Assembly (NCBI GenBank): GCA_013396635.1
Contig: WBMW01004029.1
Location: 62,001 to 126,000 of the forward strand
DNA from: Penelope pileata
Lineage: Eukaryota > Chordata > Aves > Galliformes > Cracidae
DNA: 64,000 bases
Direction of reading: 5' to 3'
This document shows, piece after piece, positions 47,961 to 58,390 of this stretch. Below the pieces are notes generated by a model, which made no database searches, had not been told where the DNA came from, and saw only the letters and a program-made list of their open reading frames with translations. The translations under genes and the position numbers were made by a program. The stretch's first letter is position 1. The number at the start of each line of letters is the position of its first letter.

Positions 47961-50865
47961 TTCCCCCATGGCTGACTGCTGCATTTTATACCAAACACAG
48001 TGAGTAGCAACAGGCTGGGAACGTCCCCTCTCATGATTATTACATCTTGTGATTAAACAACAGGGCACACTAAGACAGCTTTGTTACAATCTTCTTTGGA
48101 GAGGCAGCTAAATATCTGAGCTCAGGCAGGATACACAGCATTGTCAGATCATTGTCTTTCAAAGTGGTGTGGAAAGAATTGCTTCCTTTCTTACAGGTTT
48201 TAGTCTTAACCATGCCATGAGCTTTCAGTGAATGACTCCTCTATCAATACTGTAGATGAGAATAGTAAATGGGAGCAATAGAAATCAGTGAATGCAGCCA
48301 TTTACTTGCTTATTTTTGTGCTTTGTGTAAATTTTCAGCACTGTGCACAATGCACCTTTGTTATAACGAGGAGACCTGGCGTTTTAATTCACTGCACAGA
48401 GCAAACCTCTGTAAACCTTTCTGTTTGTCAAAAAATAACAAATGCCAGAACTTTGCGTGCTCCAACTTGTTTAACCACAAAGGTATAAGTGCATTAAGAC
48501 CTTAAATCTATCAGAGTGTTAAGGACCTTGATATGAGCACAGAATTTAGTAATAACAGCAGTTATACAGAGGATGGCATATTGTTTGGACACGAAATCCC
48601 TGGACTTGTTGTCAAGTAAGCAGTGAATATCCAGAAGAAAAATTGCTTTGTTCATGTGAGCTAATGTTTTGTCTGCAATTTTGCACTTGTCTTTACAAAT
48701 CTCAGCTTGCTTCTAAATATCACAGAGCCAATCAGGCATGTGGAGATGCAGTTACTGAACTTTGCTTCATAATTCAGTTGGTAAATGTACATCACATCTC
48801 CAGACAGTGAGACCAGACCTTAGCTTTAAAACACCTGTCACGGTAAGATATTTGTCTTTCTAACATAACACAGAATTTCCAGCTGTCAGTGGGGGAGAAT
48901 AATTCCAAGACTTTTTCTGGCTGGTACGTCTTAGTGATCAATCAGCATGTTGTATACTGGAGGAGATGCCCCATCAGGGATGTGCTTCTTGGATGAAGTG
49001 GAAAAGTGGGATTCTAGGCACTGATGCTATGAAACCTATTTGAAGGGCCTCAGGAAGCTGCCTCAGCTGATACATGAGAAAACCTGATCTAACTTATTGA
49101 AATATTGATTTTTTTTTTTTATCTCTTGTCCTCCTGTACTCTCTTCAAGCCAGATGAATTCATGAAGTTAAACTTCTTGTGATGCCCCACTCAGAACTGC
49201 TGTAATCTGTAGCAATAAGATGCTAAGTTGTTTTTAAAGTGTTTGTTTTTTTCATTTTGTTTGTTTGTTTTTAGAAAGTCTACTTTTTTTTAGAGACTTA
49301 GAAAGTCTCTAAGATTTCTCTCATGGAGTTACAGGCTTTAGTGTACTACAAGTGCGTATTTTGTGAGAGTTCATCCAAAGAAACAACTGCCACGCTGCTG
49401 ATCATCACGGCAAGCACATGTGAAATATCATCACATGCCATTATTTTCATCCCCTGGCTTGTGTGTGTCCTTTCACTCTGCTTATCCAGAGATAACGGTG
49501 ATGGCAGAAGTTGCTATTTTTCTGGGAGGATGGTAAAGCTCTGTGAACCAGTATAGTCATAACATTTCTGCAGCTTTATCTGATAACGATGCTCCAGTAG
49601 GAAAAAATGCTGTGCTAATTCATAAAGGAAGCTTTCTACGATCGTTATATTTTCAATTGTTGAATGAAGTATGGCATTTAGAAATGGCAGTCTGAAAAGA
49701 GAGAGCTAGCATCAGTTTTTTCTTTAGATATTTCCATAAACAGTTTGTCATTATCATTTTCCTTACATGAACAGAGCTCAAAATGCTGATGCTACCATCT
49801 TTCAGCTGGGTAGAAATTCATGTTCTCACACGACAGTCCCTGATTGAGGGAGTGCAGAGATCCATAGCTGTGTGGTGGCTTGCTGTTTGAAAAAAAATGT
49901 GTTCAGGAGACGTCCTGAATTCTTTCAGGGCAATTTCAGAAGTTTGACCCATAGAAAAATTGTGCAAAAGAAAATAGATACTCTGTGGCTCTTCTGTGGT
50001 TTTCCCTCTAGGAGCAGCAGACTCAGCTCTGCTGAGAGCTTCCTCCAGTGTTAGGCAATGCAGCTTTCCATGAAGGTGCCCTCTGGCAGTATGGACTTGG
50101 TCCTGTAGCATAGCACAAATGCTTCCTGTTAGCGTGGACTGGTTCTAACCTCATCTGAAGTGGGCTAAGAGCCTGACAGAACATAGATTTTTCCATTAGC
50201 AGAGAACAGTTGAAAAAACTCTTGTGCAACTTCTTTATAGGTAAGTTAGCACATACAGGAAGCATGATCAATGCAAAGGGAGAACACCCAAACATAGCTG
50301 TGTCACAAAAAGCTTTTACAACTCCATAGCCGTCTATTTTCAGTCCAGGCTAGAATAGACATATGTTTTTCCATATTTTCTTTTACATGAGTGTCAGACT
50401 TGCTGGCTGCAGGGCTGGGCTTTATTCATGTGAAAGGCAAGAAGAGCTTCTCTGTAAATTGTTAAAGCAAAAGCATGGGGTTTAGGCTTGGCTGCAGGAA
50501 GACAGCAACTCAGTGCTAAAAGGTGCAGGAGAGCTCCTCGCTCTATAATCAAAATTTAGCACAGGCAATATACTTCATTGTGCAGGGGAGTGCAGCTGTT
50601 ATTCTAAGTTAAATCTCCATCCCTGAGGAGTCCAAAAAGGCTGTAAGTGACCTTTCTTCTCTTGCTTTTGGTTATTGAGGGTGAAAAACGAACAAGCAAA
50701 CAAACCAAGCTGCTGGAAATCATGCTGTCAGCTCTGACGCTGCGTTTGGCTCTTCTACTGGAATCTGACTCAGAAAACACAACTGCAGAGAAGGAGGAAA
50801 CATTGACAAAGTTGGGAGATACTGTATAGCTTTAGGAAGGAATTCTCAGCATTTTTATCTTGGGT

Positions 50866-51165
50866 GCAGCGCAACCACGGCCTGCATGGAGTGAGCCCGG
50901 AGGTGCTGCTGGGGCCACCAGGAGAGAGCTCCCAGGGGCTGGGAGGCGTGGGCTGCTGCAGCACGGTGGGTGACTACCAGGTGGTGACGGAACGCTGCAG
51001 AGCACCGCGTGGGAGATGGGTAGTGGCTTCAAGCACTCACATTTCAGACCTGGCGGCTGAGCATCCAAAGCAGATGTTCAACTGCTCCTGTGATTTGAGA
51101 CCCGGGTGGTGATAAACAGTGTGACATCAAATGAGCAGCAGCGGATTCAAACCGGCTGCGTGGCA
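50866..51165. other. Small GC- and CpG-rich islet
   Basis: About 300 bases are visibly GC-rich and hold roughly 14-15 CpGs, against very few in the flanks. Open frames exist in several phases on both strands, as expected from GC content, and none looks coding. A CTCF-like word lies inside. It could be an unmethylated regulatory islet or an orphan promoter. Confidence 0.5.
50974..50987 (+). promoter_or_regulatory. CTCF-like core motif
   Basis: CTACCAGGTGGTGA fits the CTCF core apart from two substitutions and sits inside the GC-rich islet. It is a motif match only. Confidence 0.3.
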
Positions 51166-51733
51166 GATAGAATATGTTACCGTGTCTATGTGGGATGAGC
51201 AGTTTACTGAAGATTCAGAGCTAGAGTTCTGACATGGAGATATCAATCACATGAGATTTGCATTGAGAGGTGTTTGCTTTCTGCCTACAGATACAAATCT
51301 CCTGTGAATAACTTGAGAGATTTGCATGTCAACCTGCTCTGCAACCTAAATGTGAGTTAGGAGCTTTTCCTTTCTGCTTTGTCATGAAAGGGTAGATTTA
51401 AAATTACATTTAGCGTGTATTTGTGCATACTATATACAGATATGCTTTGTTTATGGACACAAAAGTGCATTTAAATCTCAGTTTGGGTACCTGGGTAAAT
51501 AACTGCAGTGCTCTTTGTACAAAACAATGAGAAAAAACGTGGCTCAATCTGCTGTTCCTCTCCACGTTCCATCTATGAGACATATCTTTCCAAGGCCTCA
51601 GTTATCCTGCAGGGACTCTAACGTTTTCACTTATCATGCATCATGTTTGTTGGATAGTGAATCTGAACATACATGGAAATTCAACGTTTAGTCTGTCTAT
51701 ATCCCTGTAAAAATCCGCTGTCAGTGTGTGGAT
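51166..51733. other. Non-coding stretch, nothing seen
   Basis: AT-rich sequence without open frames, repeats or motifs that stand out. Confidence 0.7.
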
Positions 51734-51955
51734 AATTTGGTAGGATGAAATCCAGTTCATGACTGTGGTTGTTCAGGGATGCTTCTGCTTAGAGCTGCCC
51801 AAGGACTGTTTTTCCATTCTATGTTGTTGTAATCCTTAAAGATCTCTTAGCTCTTTGAACCATTGATTTTATTTATTTATTATTTACTTTTCATATGTTG
51901 TAATTAAACTGATTGAAGTAATCAATTGTACTAGGAATTTCCTAAGATCAAGAAA
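51734..51955. repeat. Unidentified duplicated element, copy A
   Basis: This segment aligns with 53529-53740 in the same orientation. Both begin AATTTGGTAGGATG, and after 35 and 33 bases respectively both have a 34-base block starting TTCTGCTTAGA and ending TTTTTCCA with about 80% identity. Later shared words are TTGATTTTAT and CTAAGAT/TTAAGAT. Many differences are transitions, as expected of old homologous copies. It resembles no repeat family I recognise, and its full ends are uncertain. Confidence 0.55.
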
Positions 51956-53170
51956 TTACTTTCAGGAAAGTTTTTATAAAAAGTCAACCCAGAGCCTGAA
52001 ACATAATTACACCCCACCTACCCACTGGGGCTTCTGAGTACTGAAATTCCACTGACAGGAACTTCCATTCTTGCCCATCAGAATGCGGTGCACAGAACCA
52101 GAACCCACCTGCACAAATCCGATCACTGCAGCAATGCTTGGCCTCATAAACATCACCTCAAAGCGTAATTTTTGTTGACAGTAAATAAGGTCACAGTCAA
52201 AGCTGGACGTAATTTAATCAGCTCTAGCTAACTCATTCCACAGAAGGAAGCTGAAGCAGGGATCCACTGAGGCACAACGTGGGTCTCCTGGTTCCATTTA
52301 CATTGGCAGGAACTTTGCAATCAGTTCTAATGAGATCTGGGTGCAGGGCTGGTATCAGTTTCCTATAGAAATTTTATGAGCAATTACCACTGCTGCCTCG
52401 TGGTAAATGCTGAAGACACAGGCATGATATTCTCCCTCTTTTTGAATACAAAAGGCACTTTGCCAGACTGCTTGTTAATTCAGTAGTGTTTACCTTTTAT
52501 CTCTATTAGGAGGAGGAGGTGATTTTATTTCTTTTTCTACCATGCTGCATATAAATTCTATTATGAAATTCTTCATTTGATAGAAAATGTAGGTCTAAAA
52601 TCTTCCCTTGCTTCTGTACCAAACCTCTGCACGTCCCTGTATGAAGAAGATGGTGCCCTTAGCAGCAGGAAGCCCTATTTTTTTTTAAGATGCCTTCTCC
52701 CTGACAGGCTACGGTCATTGGAAGCGTCCCAGAATTTATTTTTCAAATTAGGTTGCTTTACATCTTTGAATGTACAAAAGTTCTCTTATTTTCATTTTTG
52801 TTAGTGCCCATTCCTCTTCCTTCCTCCAAGTCTTTTTAATAATTATTTTTCAAGTATCAGCTGGTTGCTGTGTATACTCTTGAAGCTATCTTACTTATGG
52901 TGAGGATTTCTACTATTTAAGCTTACCAGCTCGGGATTGACATTTAGACATACCATAAAATCTGAACATGAATCATGAAATACAAATAATACACAACAAC
53001 ACTTTTCATGAATATTGACCGTTTTTTGTTTCTAGTGCACTACAGGAAAGTAATAGTGGACAATTCCAAGTGAGTTTGAAGGGTAGAAAAAAAAAACACA
53101 GAGAAGATAAAACATAATGTGCAAAGGTCAAAGCAGTCTTAATAATATAACTCTTATAAAATTGTTAGAG

Positions 53171-53194
53171 ATTGATTATTTAATTGATTATTTA
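53171..53194. repeat. 12-bp tandem duplication
   Basis: ATTGATTATTTA occurs twice with no mismatch (53171-53182 and 53183-53194). Confidence 0.9.
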
Positions 53195-53458
53195 ATGGCC
53201 AAACAGAAATATTTTTTTAAATTTTAATATTTAGGTAACATTTAGGTGGATAGACGTACAGTTCATACTTGAAAAAGTTTTAAGAAGTGCTGCAATTACT
53301 ATTGGAAATAGTATAGGAAATAGAATAATGGACTCATTGCTGAGTTCAACTCACAGGAAAATAATTTCTTCCTTAAACCTTTTTTTTTTTACAGGAAAGG
53401 AGATGATGAAAGATAAGAATGTCAGGTGTGAGAGTGAGCAGGGGAAAAAGTGTTTTAG

Positions 53459-53459
53459 N
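53459..53459. other. Single ambiguous base (N)
   Basis: One unresolved base in an A-rich, low-complexity segment, probably a consensus failure or heterozygous site. Confidence 0.99.
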
Positions 53460-53489
53460 TCACAAAAAAATTGCAAAAAAACTTCAAGT

Positions 53490-53509
53490 AAAAAAAAAAA
53501 AAAAAAAAA
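53490..53509. repeat. Poly-A homopolymer, 20 bases
   Basis: Twenty A residues just upstream of copy B of the unidentified duplicated element. The short interval separating them makes a retroposition tail in the opposite direction unlikely. Confidence 0.9.
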
Positions 53510-53528
53510 TTGGTTTATATTTGTTGAA

Positions 53529-53740
53529 AATTTGGTAGGATGGATTTTTTGAGTCTTTCTTTTATTTTGGGCTATTTCTGCTTAGAACTGACAAAGTATT
53601 ATTTTTCCATGCCACATTACTGCAGCTGTAAAAATTCCTGTTAGAAAAATTGATTTTATATTTTATTCTTTTATATTATCTATGTAAAGGATGAAGTATT
53701 TGAAGCACAAAGCATTCTTCTTAAGATATTCAGCTGTGGA
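53529..53740. repeat. Unidentified duplicated element, copy B
   Basis: Diverged direct copy of 51734-51955, about 1.8 kb downstream. See copy A for the shared blocks. The middle segment after TTTTTCCA differs from copy A largely by C/T and A/G changes. It has no coding potential. Confidence 0.55.
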
Positions 53741-54954
53741 AAACAGAAGCTGTTATGTTACCAGATTTGCTATAAAGAACAATGACATCAATATTGGGCC
53801 AAAGGTAATACAAAAATTATTCACAAAAAGATACGGTAGGTGGATTTGACATAAAACCTGGTAATTGGAATTGTTAGATACTGGCAATTAAAAAGCACTA
53901 TGAAGAGCAAGGTCTGATTTGAGGAATCCCAGCAAGGCTGGCTGTACAAGAAGAATGCCCTGTAACTGGAAAGAATATTCTTTTATTTGATATACAATCC
54001 AGGAGCATACACAGCATAAAGCTTTCTGAAAGCTATGGCAGTTTGAAGCTATGCTGTGCAGAATCTGGATGAGAGAGAAAAATCCATGTACAGACCAGGG
54101 ATACTAGACTGAAAAGTGTATTTACCTTCTTTTCTTCCACCTAGTTCAACATGACGGATTATGAAAGTTGAAAGTGTAGATTGTGACTTAATATGAAGAT
54201 TTCTGTACCTTTTCTTGACCTTTGTCTTAGCCCATTTTTCTAACTGTCCTCATTACTCTGCGTTCTCACACACAGGAGTAATGAATGTGCAACTTTCTTG
54301 GATCTCTCCTACTTCTGTGCCATCTGCAGAGGTCTTTGAACGGAACCCTAGGACTTAGGTACTCCTAAGTCCTTTTCACATCTTCGTGTGAACATACTTT
54401 ATCTCTCTTTTGTTGTTGTTCTTCTAATCTGATTTAGGGCTGTGATCACACAGAATCTTTATCTGCTGTTGTGCACATGAGGTGGTGGAAGAATGCGGAT
54501 TTTCTGCAACCTCCAACTCTAAGCACTCCTATTATCTCTTTAAGTCCCCAGGGACGTCTTAATTTAATTCCCTTTTTATGTATTGTGATCATTATCTCAA
54601 CTTCATCCCATTAATTACTACTGTACATCTTTATTGCTTTTTAAAGCCTGAAAATGAAACACAGAAAAACACTGTGGATCTGATCGCAAACACGCATGCA
54701 ATGTAAGAGGAATGATTTTCAGTGGATTTAGAATTAGGTGGTTGTTTTCCCTTTGAAATAATTTTCAACTCAAAAAGAAGTAACTAGGTTTCCTGAAAAA
54801 GTTATAACGTTATTTTCTGGATTAGTCCTGATGTCCTTTGTTTCCAGTAAATCCCTGGAGGGTGGATAACTAACAGAGCTTTGGATTAGCTGTCTGAAAC
54901 TAATGACATTAAATCAATTGCTACAAGAATATATTTAGGCTGAACATTAATAAT
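53741..54954. other. Non-coding stretch, nothing seen
   Basis: AT-rich sequence without open frames above 60 codons or recognisable repeats. Confidence 0.65.
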
Positions 54955-55155
54955 ATGGCAGGCTGGGTGGCACAATGATGGAACACTGGCCTGGGACTTG
55001 GGAGGTCTGGACCACGTTCTTGGCTCAGCCAGTAACTTGCTGAGCGACCTCAGGAAAGTCACTTCACCTACTTTTACCTTATTAAAAAGTTCAATGTGGA
55101 AAGTGCTTTGAACTCTCCTGGTGTCAAGTGTTACATCACTGCCATCTGTATTATA
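54955..55155 (+). mobile_element. Ancient MIR/CORE-type SINE, near full length
   Basis: The head TGGCACAATGATGG (54968-54981) resembles a tRNA-derived A box. A degenerate B box follows near 55003. The middle reads AGTAACTTGCTGAGCGACC then TCAGGAAAGTCACTTCACC, a clear match to the CORE-SINE/MIR core. The end, AAAGTGCTTTGAACTCTCC, matches the L2-like tail of such elements. The layout fits an amniote MIR1-type SINE fixed long before birds arose. The minus-strand open frame across it (54886-55185) is an artefact. Confidence 0.8.
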
Positions 55156-55739
55156 ACCATGCAAGTGAAATCTGTTAAATGTCAAGCAGGATGAAAGTGG
55201 GGAGTGCCTGCGGTTAAAGAACCTTTAGAGTCCTGTCAAGTCTCTATTTCTGCAACAATCTTCAAGGAGAAATGGAAGGAATATGAAGATGCACAAAGGT
55301 CTGCATCTCACAAGCAGCCCTTTATGCTGCTAAGAGCAGTTTGATATTGATATATTGCACAACTTAAGATAAAACTAGAAGGATGTATCAAGTGAGATGC
55401 CCCAGGAATTCATCTGGTTATTGTAGTAGTCAGCATTTTCATTAGAGCACAAAATAAGACATCAGGAGGGAATATAGGCAGTGTCAACAATGGAGGATGC
55501 TGGTATGTTGTTTTAGGTAGGAGTTCTATTGAATTGGCACTTATGCCACTTTTGTTTTCTTTTGGATCAGAGTCTTTTGCACATTACTGGTGGCAAAGAG
55601 GCAAGATTTGGAGGCTGTAGCATGGGGAGGACTCATCAGAGGGAACTAAGCCAAGTTCCACTTTTGAAACTGGAGGGACTTGGTCTGATCTCACTGGGAA
55701 GCCAAGAACAATGGGAATCAAATGGAGCCATTAAAGGTT
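55156..55739. other. Non-coding stretch, nothing seen
   Basis: No open frame of note; possibly more degenerate repeat DNA between the SINE and the old CR1 copy. Confidence 0.6.
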
Positions 55740-56930
55740 ATTTTTGAGAAAACATAGAGGTTTTCCAGAGCCTGGAGAAGGGCAAACACAATTCTTATCG
55801 TTAAAAAGGTAAAATAAATGAAACAAAAGCAACCAAAAATAAGTAACAGAAAAATCAGAGAAAATGAAAGACCAGTGAATCTTCCCAGAAAATAATACTG
55901 AAGAAACAATCAAATAAATCATTTGTAAGGCGGAAAAAAACTCAAAAACCCAACCAGCTGAAATAAAGAACTTTTTAGTTTTAAATTGGCTGTTTTGCTA
56001 CGAAAGAATAAAGTGGCTACAGAAGTAGAAGTCAGTGTTATGTACTTGGACTTAATTTTAAGTGTAACATGACAGCTTCAGAAGTAAACTGGGAAAAATG
56101 TGTCAATAATTGAAGTGCCCTAAGGTTGGTACAAGGCTTTGTGGAAAACTGTATTAACAGATGTTGTTAATGATTTACTGCCATACTCTCAAGCAGGTTC
56201 ACATGTGCTCTGGTTGTAGTAGTACTGAATATTTTTGTCACTAGCTCGGATAATGAAATAAAATGCTGCGCTTATTAAACATGCAGACAGTACCAGCCTA
56301 GGCAGCTTCAGGCTTGTTGCAAAAAGTAAGAAAAAATTCTCAAGAACTTGGTAATCTAGAGAAATGGCCTGAAAAATAGAGTGGAACTGCAAAAGGACAA
56401 ATATGAGGTGCTCAGCTTGTGCAGCTTTGGATCAGGTGGATCTGCAGGAAGATTTGGGGTCTTAGCATCAGAAGACCATCAAGCACCCACTGGATGTACA
56501 GAAAGAAACAAGGAGGATAACGAAGGTATCCAGGTGCAATCCTGTGTGCGTTTGCAGCACTACACTTTGTGGAGGACAGCCAGAGGAAGGCAATGAGGAT
56601 GGCTGTACTAGCGAAGAGTTAATGATCTGGTGTTATTTCATCTAAAGAGAAAAGAAGACAAAGGTGCTACATGATAATTGCCTCCAAAATCATTGGAGAC
56701 TGTAGCAAAGATAAGGAATGATTTTTTTCCATGTCCAAGCGAATGAGACATGAGATAATGAGCTAAAACCAAAGCAACTGATTAAGGTTAGACACCAAGA
56801 CAAAATCCCAGAAAGTACGGGCAGCCCAGTGCGAGAACAGATTCTGTGCTCTCCCCAGGCAATCTCTGCAGCTGGAATTTGTTGGGAACGGATTCAACTC
56901 ATGTCTGAGAGAGTCAGCGCTGCATTGACT
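55740..56930 (+). mobile_element. Old, degenerate CR1-like LINE body
   Basis: The sequence follows the order of a CR1/L3-type ORF2 at nucleotide level although every reading frame is broken. Recognisable landmarks are the TTAAAAAGG and GACCAGTGAATCTTCC segments near 55.80-55.88 kb, TTATGTACTTGGACTTAATT near 56.04 kb (reverse-transcriptase region), AAAAGGACAAATATGAGGT near 56.39 kb, GAGGAAGGCAATGAGGATGG near 56.58 kb, and GATTAAGGTTAGACACCAAG near 56.78 kb. The extent (about 1.2 kb) is long for a bird CR1 remnant, and the divergence is high. The ends are approximate. Confidence 0.65.
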
Positions 56931-56989
56931 CAGCCCTAAAGCAACCGTACTGCCCACGTCTTGCTGCTCTTTGGGGAGGCCAGGTGAGA

Positions 56990-57226
56990 AGCTGGGGTGC
57001 TTACCTGGGATATGGAGGGTGCAGGGCTTTCATTCCAGTCGTGTTTTCTCCTGGAGCATGTTCTATCTTCTGTTGCTACCTCCAGGTAATTTATATGCAG
57101 GTAGTCTATGATAGTTTCATTAGAAGGGCAATGTAAATAAAAGTGGTGAGAAAAATATATTAATGTTTGTAAAGTACTTTACGAGCCTCAGATGAAAGGC
57201 AGTATATAAGCACAAACATTATTATG
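56990..57226 (+). mobile_element. Ancient SINE with L2-like tail
   Basis: The head, GGTGCTTACCTGGGATATGG (56996-57015), resembles a tRNA-derived promoter region. The body is degraded. The tail AAGTACTTTACGAGCCTCAG, then ATGAAAGGCAGTATATAAGC, then ATTATTAT (about 57171-57225) is the diagnostic 3' end shared by amniote MIR-like SINEs and L2-type LINEs. It lies directly after the old CR1 body. Confidence 0.72.
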
Positions 57227-58311
57227 GGAAATCAATGAATAAAGTAATAAAATGAATTGAATAAAAAATGAAACAAAACCCCAAAAAGTGCTATACTCGG
57301 CACATAAAACCCATAAACTATATATTAAACTTAAATAATAGCCCATTTTAGGAGGTTTTTTTTTTAAACTAATTAAGTCTTTCTCATTTTCCAAAGTTCA
57401 AACAATTAATCACAGGCCTATATAATCAAAAGTAGAGTTTATTTCTTATTACCTATTCATATTGCGATCCTAGCATTTGAGATGATTACATACTATATAT
57501 AAACACATACCTACTCTGCAATCACTGAAAGTGCTGGGAGCAGTCTATAGGTAGCTCAGAGTGAGCACCATATGCTCAGCACAAACCATCCATAGCCTCC
57601 CAGAGCACGGTGCATTATAACAGCTGGTCCAATCTGTCCCTGGAATGGATGTGAGTTACTCATTAGCGAGATGAAGAAAACTGATTGCAGGGAACTATTT
57701 TCTGTTACATCAAAGGAGGGATAATCTCACCCTCAAGATCTTTTATTTCTTGAAAGAAAACACGTTTTGAAGAAGACTGATTTTAGAGTTGCAACCAATC
57801 AATCCTGGATCCCGTGGCGTTATTTTCATCGATTTTACTTAATCATTTAATTTTATGATGGCCCACTCTGCTTTTAGTAAATATATGCGATTTTCCTATT
57901 TCTACATGATAAATGCTTCTCTGGTACTAGTCCAGCAATTTTTGGATAGTTTATTTAAAAAAAAAAAAAAAGATGCAGAGGGATTAATTGCAGAATTGTT
58001 TGATTTGGGAAATTAATGAATAGTTCAGGAAAGAGGGTCTGAGGGAAAAAGTTGATCATAGCTTAAAACGAGCAAATTCCTTGATCACGAAGAAGGTACT
58101 CTGATAGTCAACGTTTGTTTGTTTGCTAATGTTAACAGGTTATGTAAAAATATGTAGTAAGAAATAAAAAGCCCTTAACAGCAAGCTTGTTTCCTTTCAT
58201 AACCAGGTTATCCAAAGCCATGCTTGTTCTAACACTGGAAGCAGCTCCAGAGGCAGCAGCACCTTGAGAAGGACACCAGGAGGAGGTCATAGAGGTACTT
58301 TATGAAGTGCA
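57227..58311. other. Non-coding stretch, AT-rich
   Basis: No gene is recognisable. A 16-base A run lies at 57957-57972. The interval separates two SINE tails in opposite orientation. Confidence 0.65.
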
Positions 58312-58390
58312 TTAATTAGACATAATAATGTATTCTACATTTACAAGTCCTTTCATCTAAGGTTCCTGGAGTAGTTTATAAATGTTGCTG
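58312..58390 (-). mobile_element. Ancient SINE tail fragment, minus strand
   Basis: ATAATAATGTATTC, then CCTTTCATCTAAGGTTCC, then GTAGTTTATAAATGTTGC is the reverse complement of the same L2-like SINE tail seen at about 57.15-57.23 kb, allowing for divergence. The body beyond about 58390 is not recognisable. Confidence 0.65.

Larger units (their letters stand above)
42284..50865. other. Non-coding stretch with several candidate regulatory blocks
   Basis: No gene is recognisable; the longest open frame is 107 codons (42390-42713, minus) and has no domain character. Two blocks with kept CpGs (45400-45660 and 47020-47960), a nuclear-receptor-type inverted repeat and a near-palindrome are listed separately. 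The rest, including 48-50.8 kb, shows nothing notable beyond short T-rich runs near 49.25 kb. Confidence 0.65.
51956..53528. other. Non-coding spacer between the duplicated copies
   Basis: No gene is recognisable. A 12-base unit ATTGATTATTTA is duplicated in tandem at 53171-53194. A-rich runs dominate 53.06-53.51 kb, and one base at 53459 is unresolved. Confidence 0.65.

Noticed and set aside
49818..50295. Two overlapping minus-strand frames of 90-97 codons
   Set aside because: They overlap in different phases and show no domain features.
54886..55185. 99-codon minus-strand frame
   Set aside because: It is the complement of an ancient MIR-like SINE.
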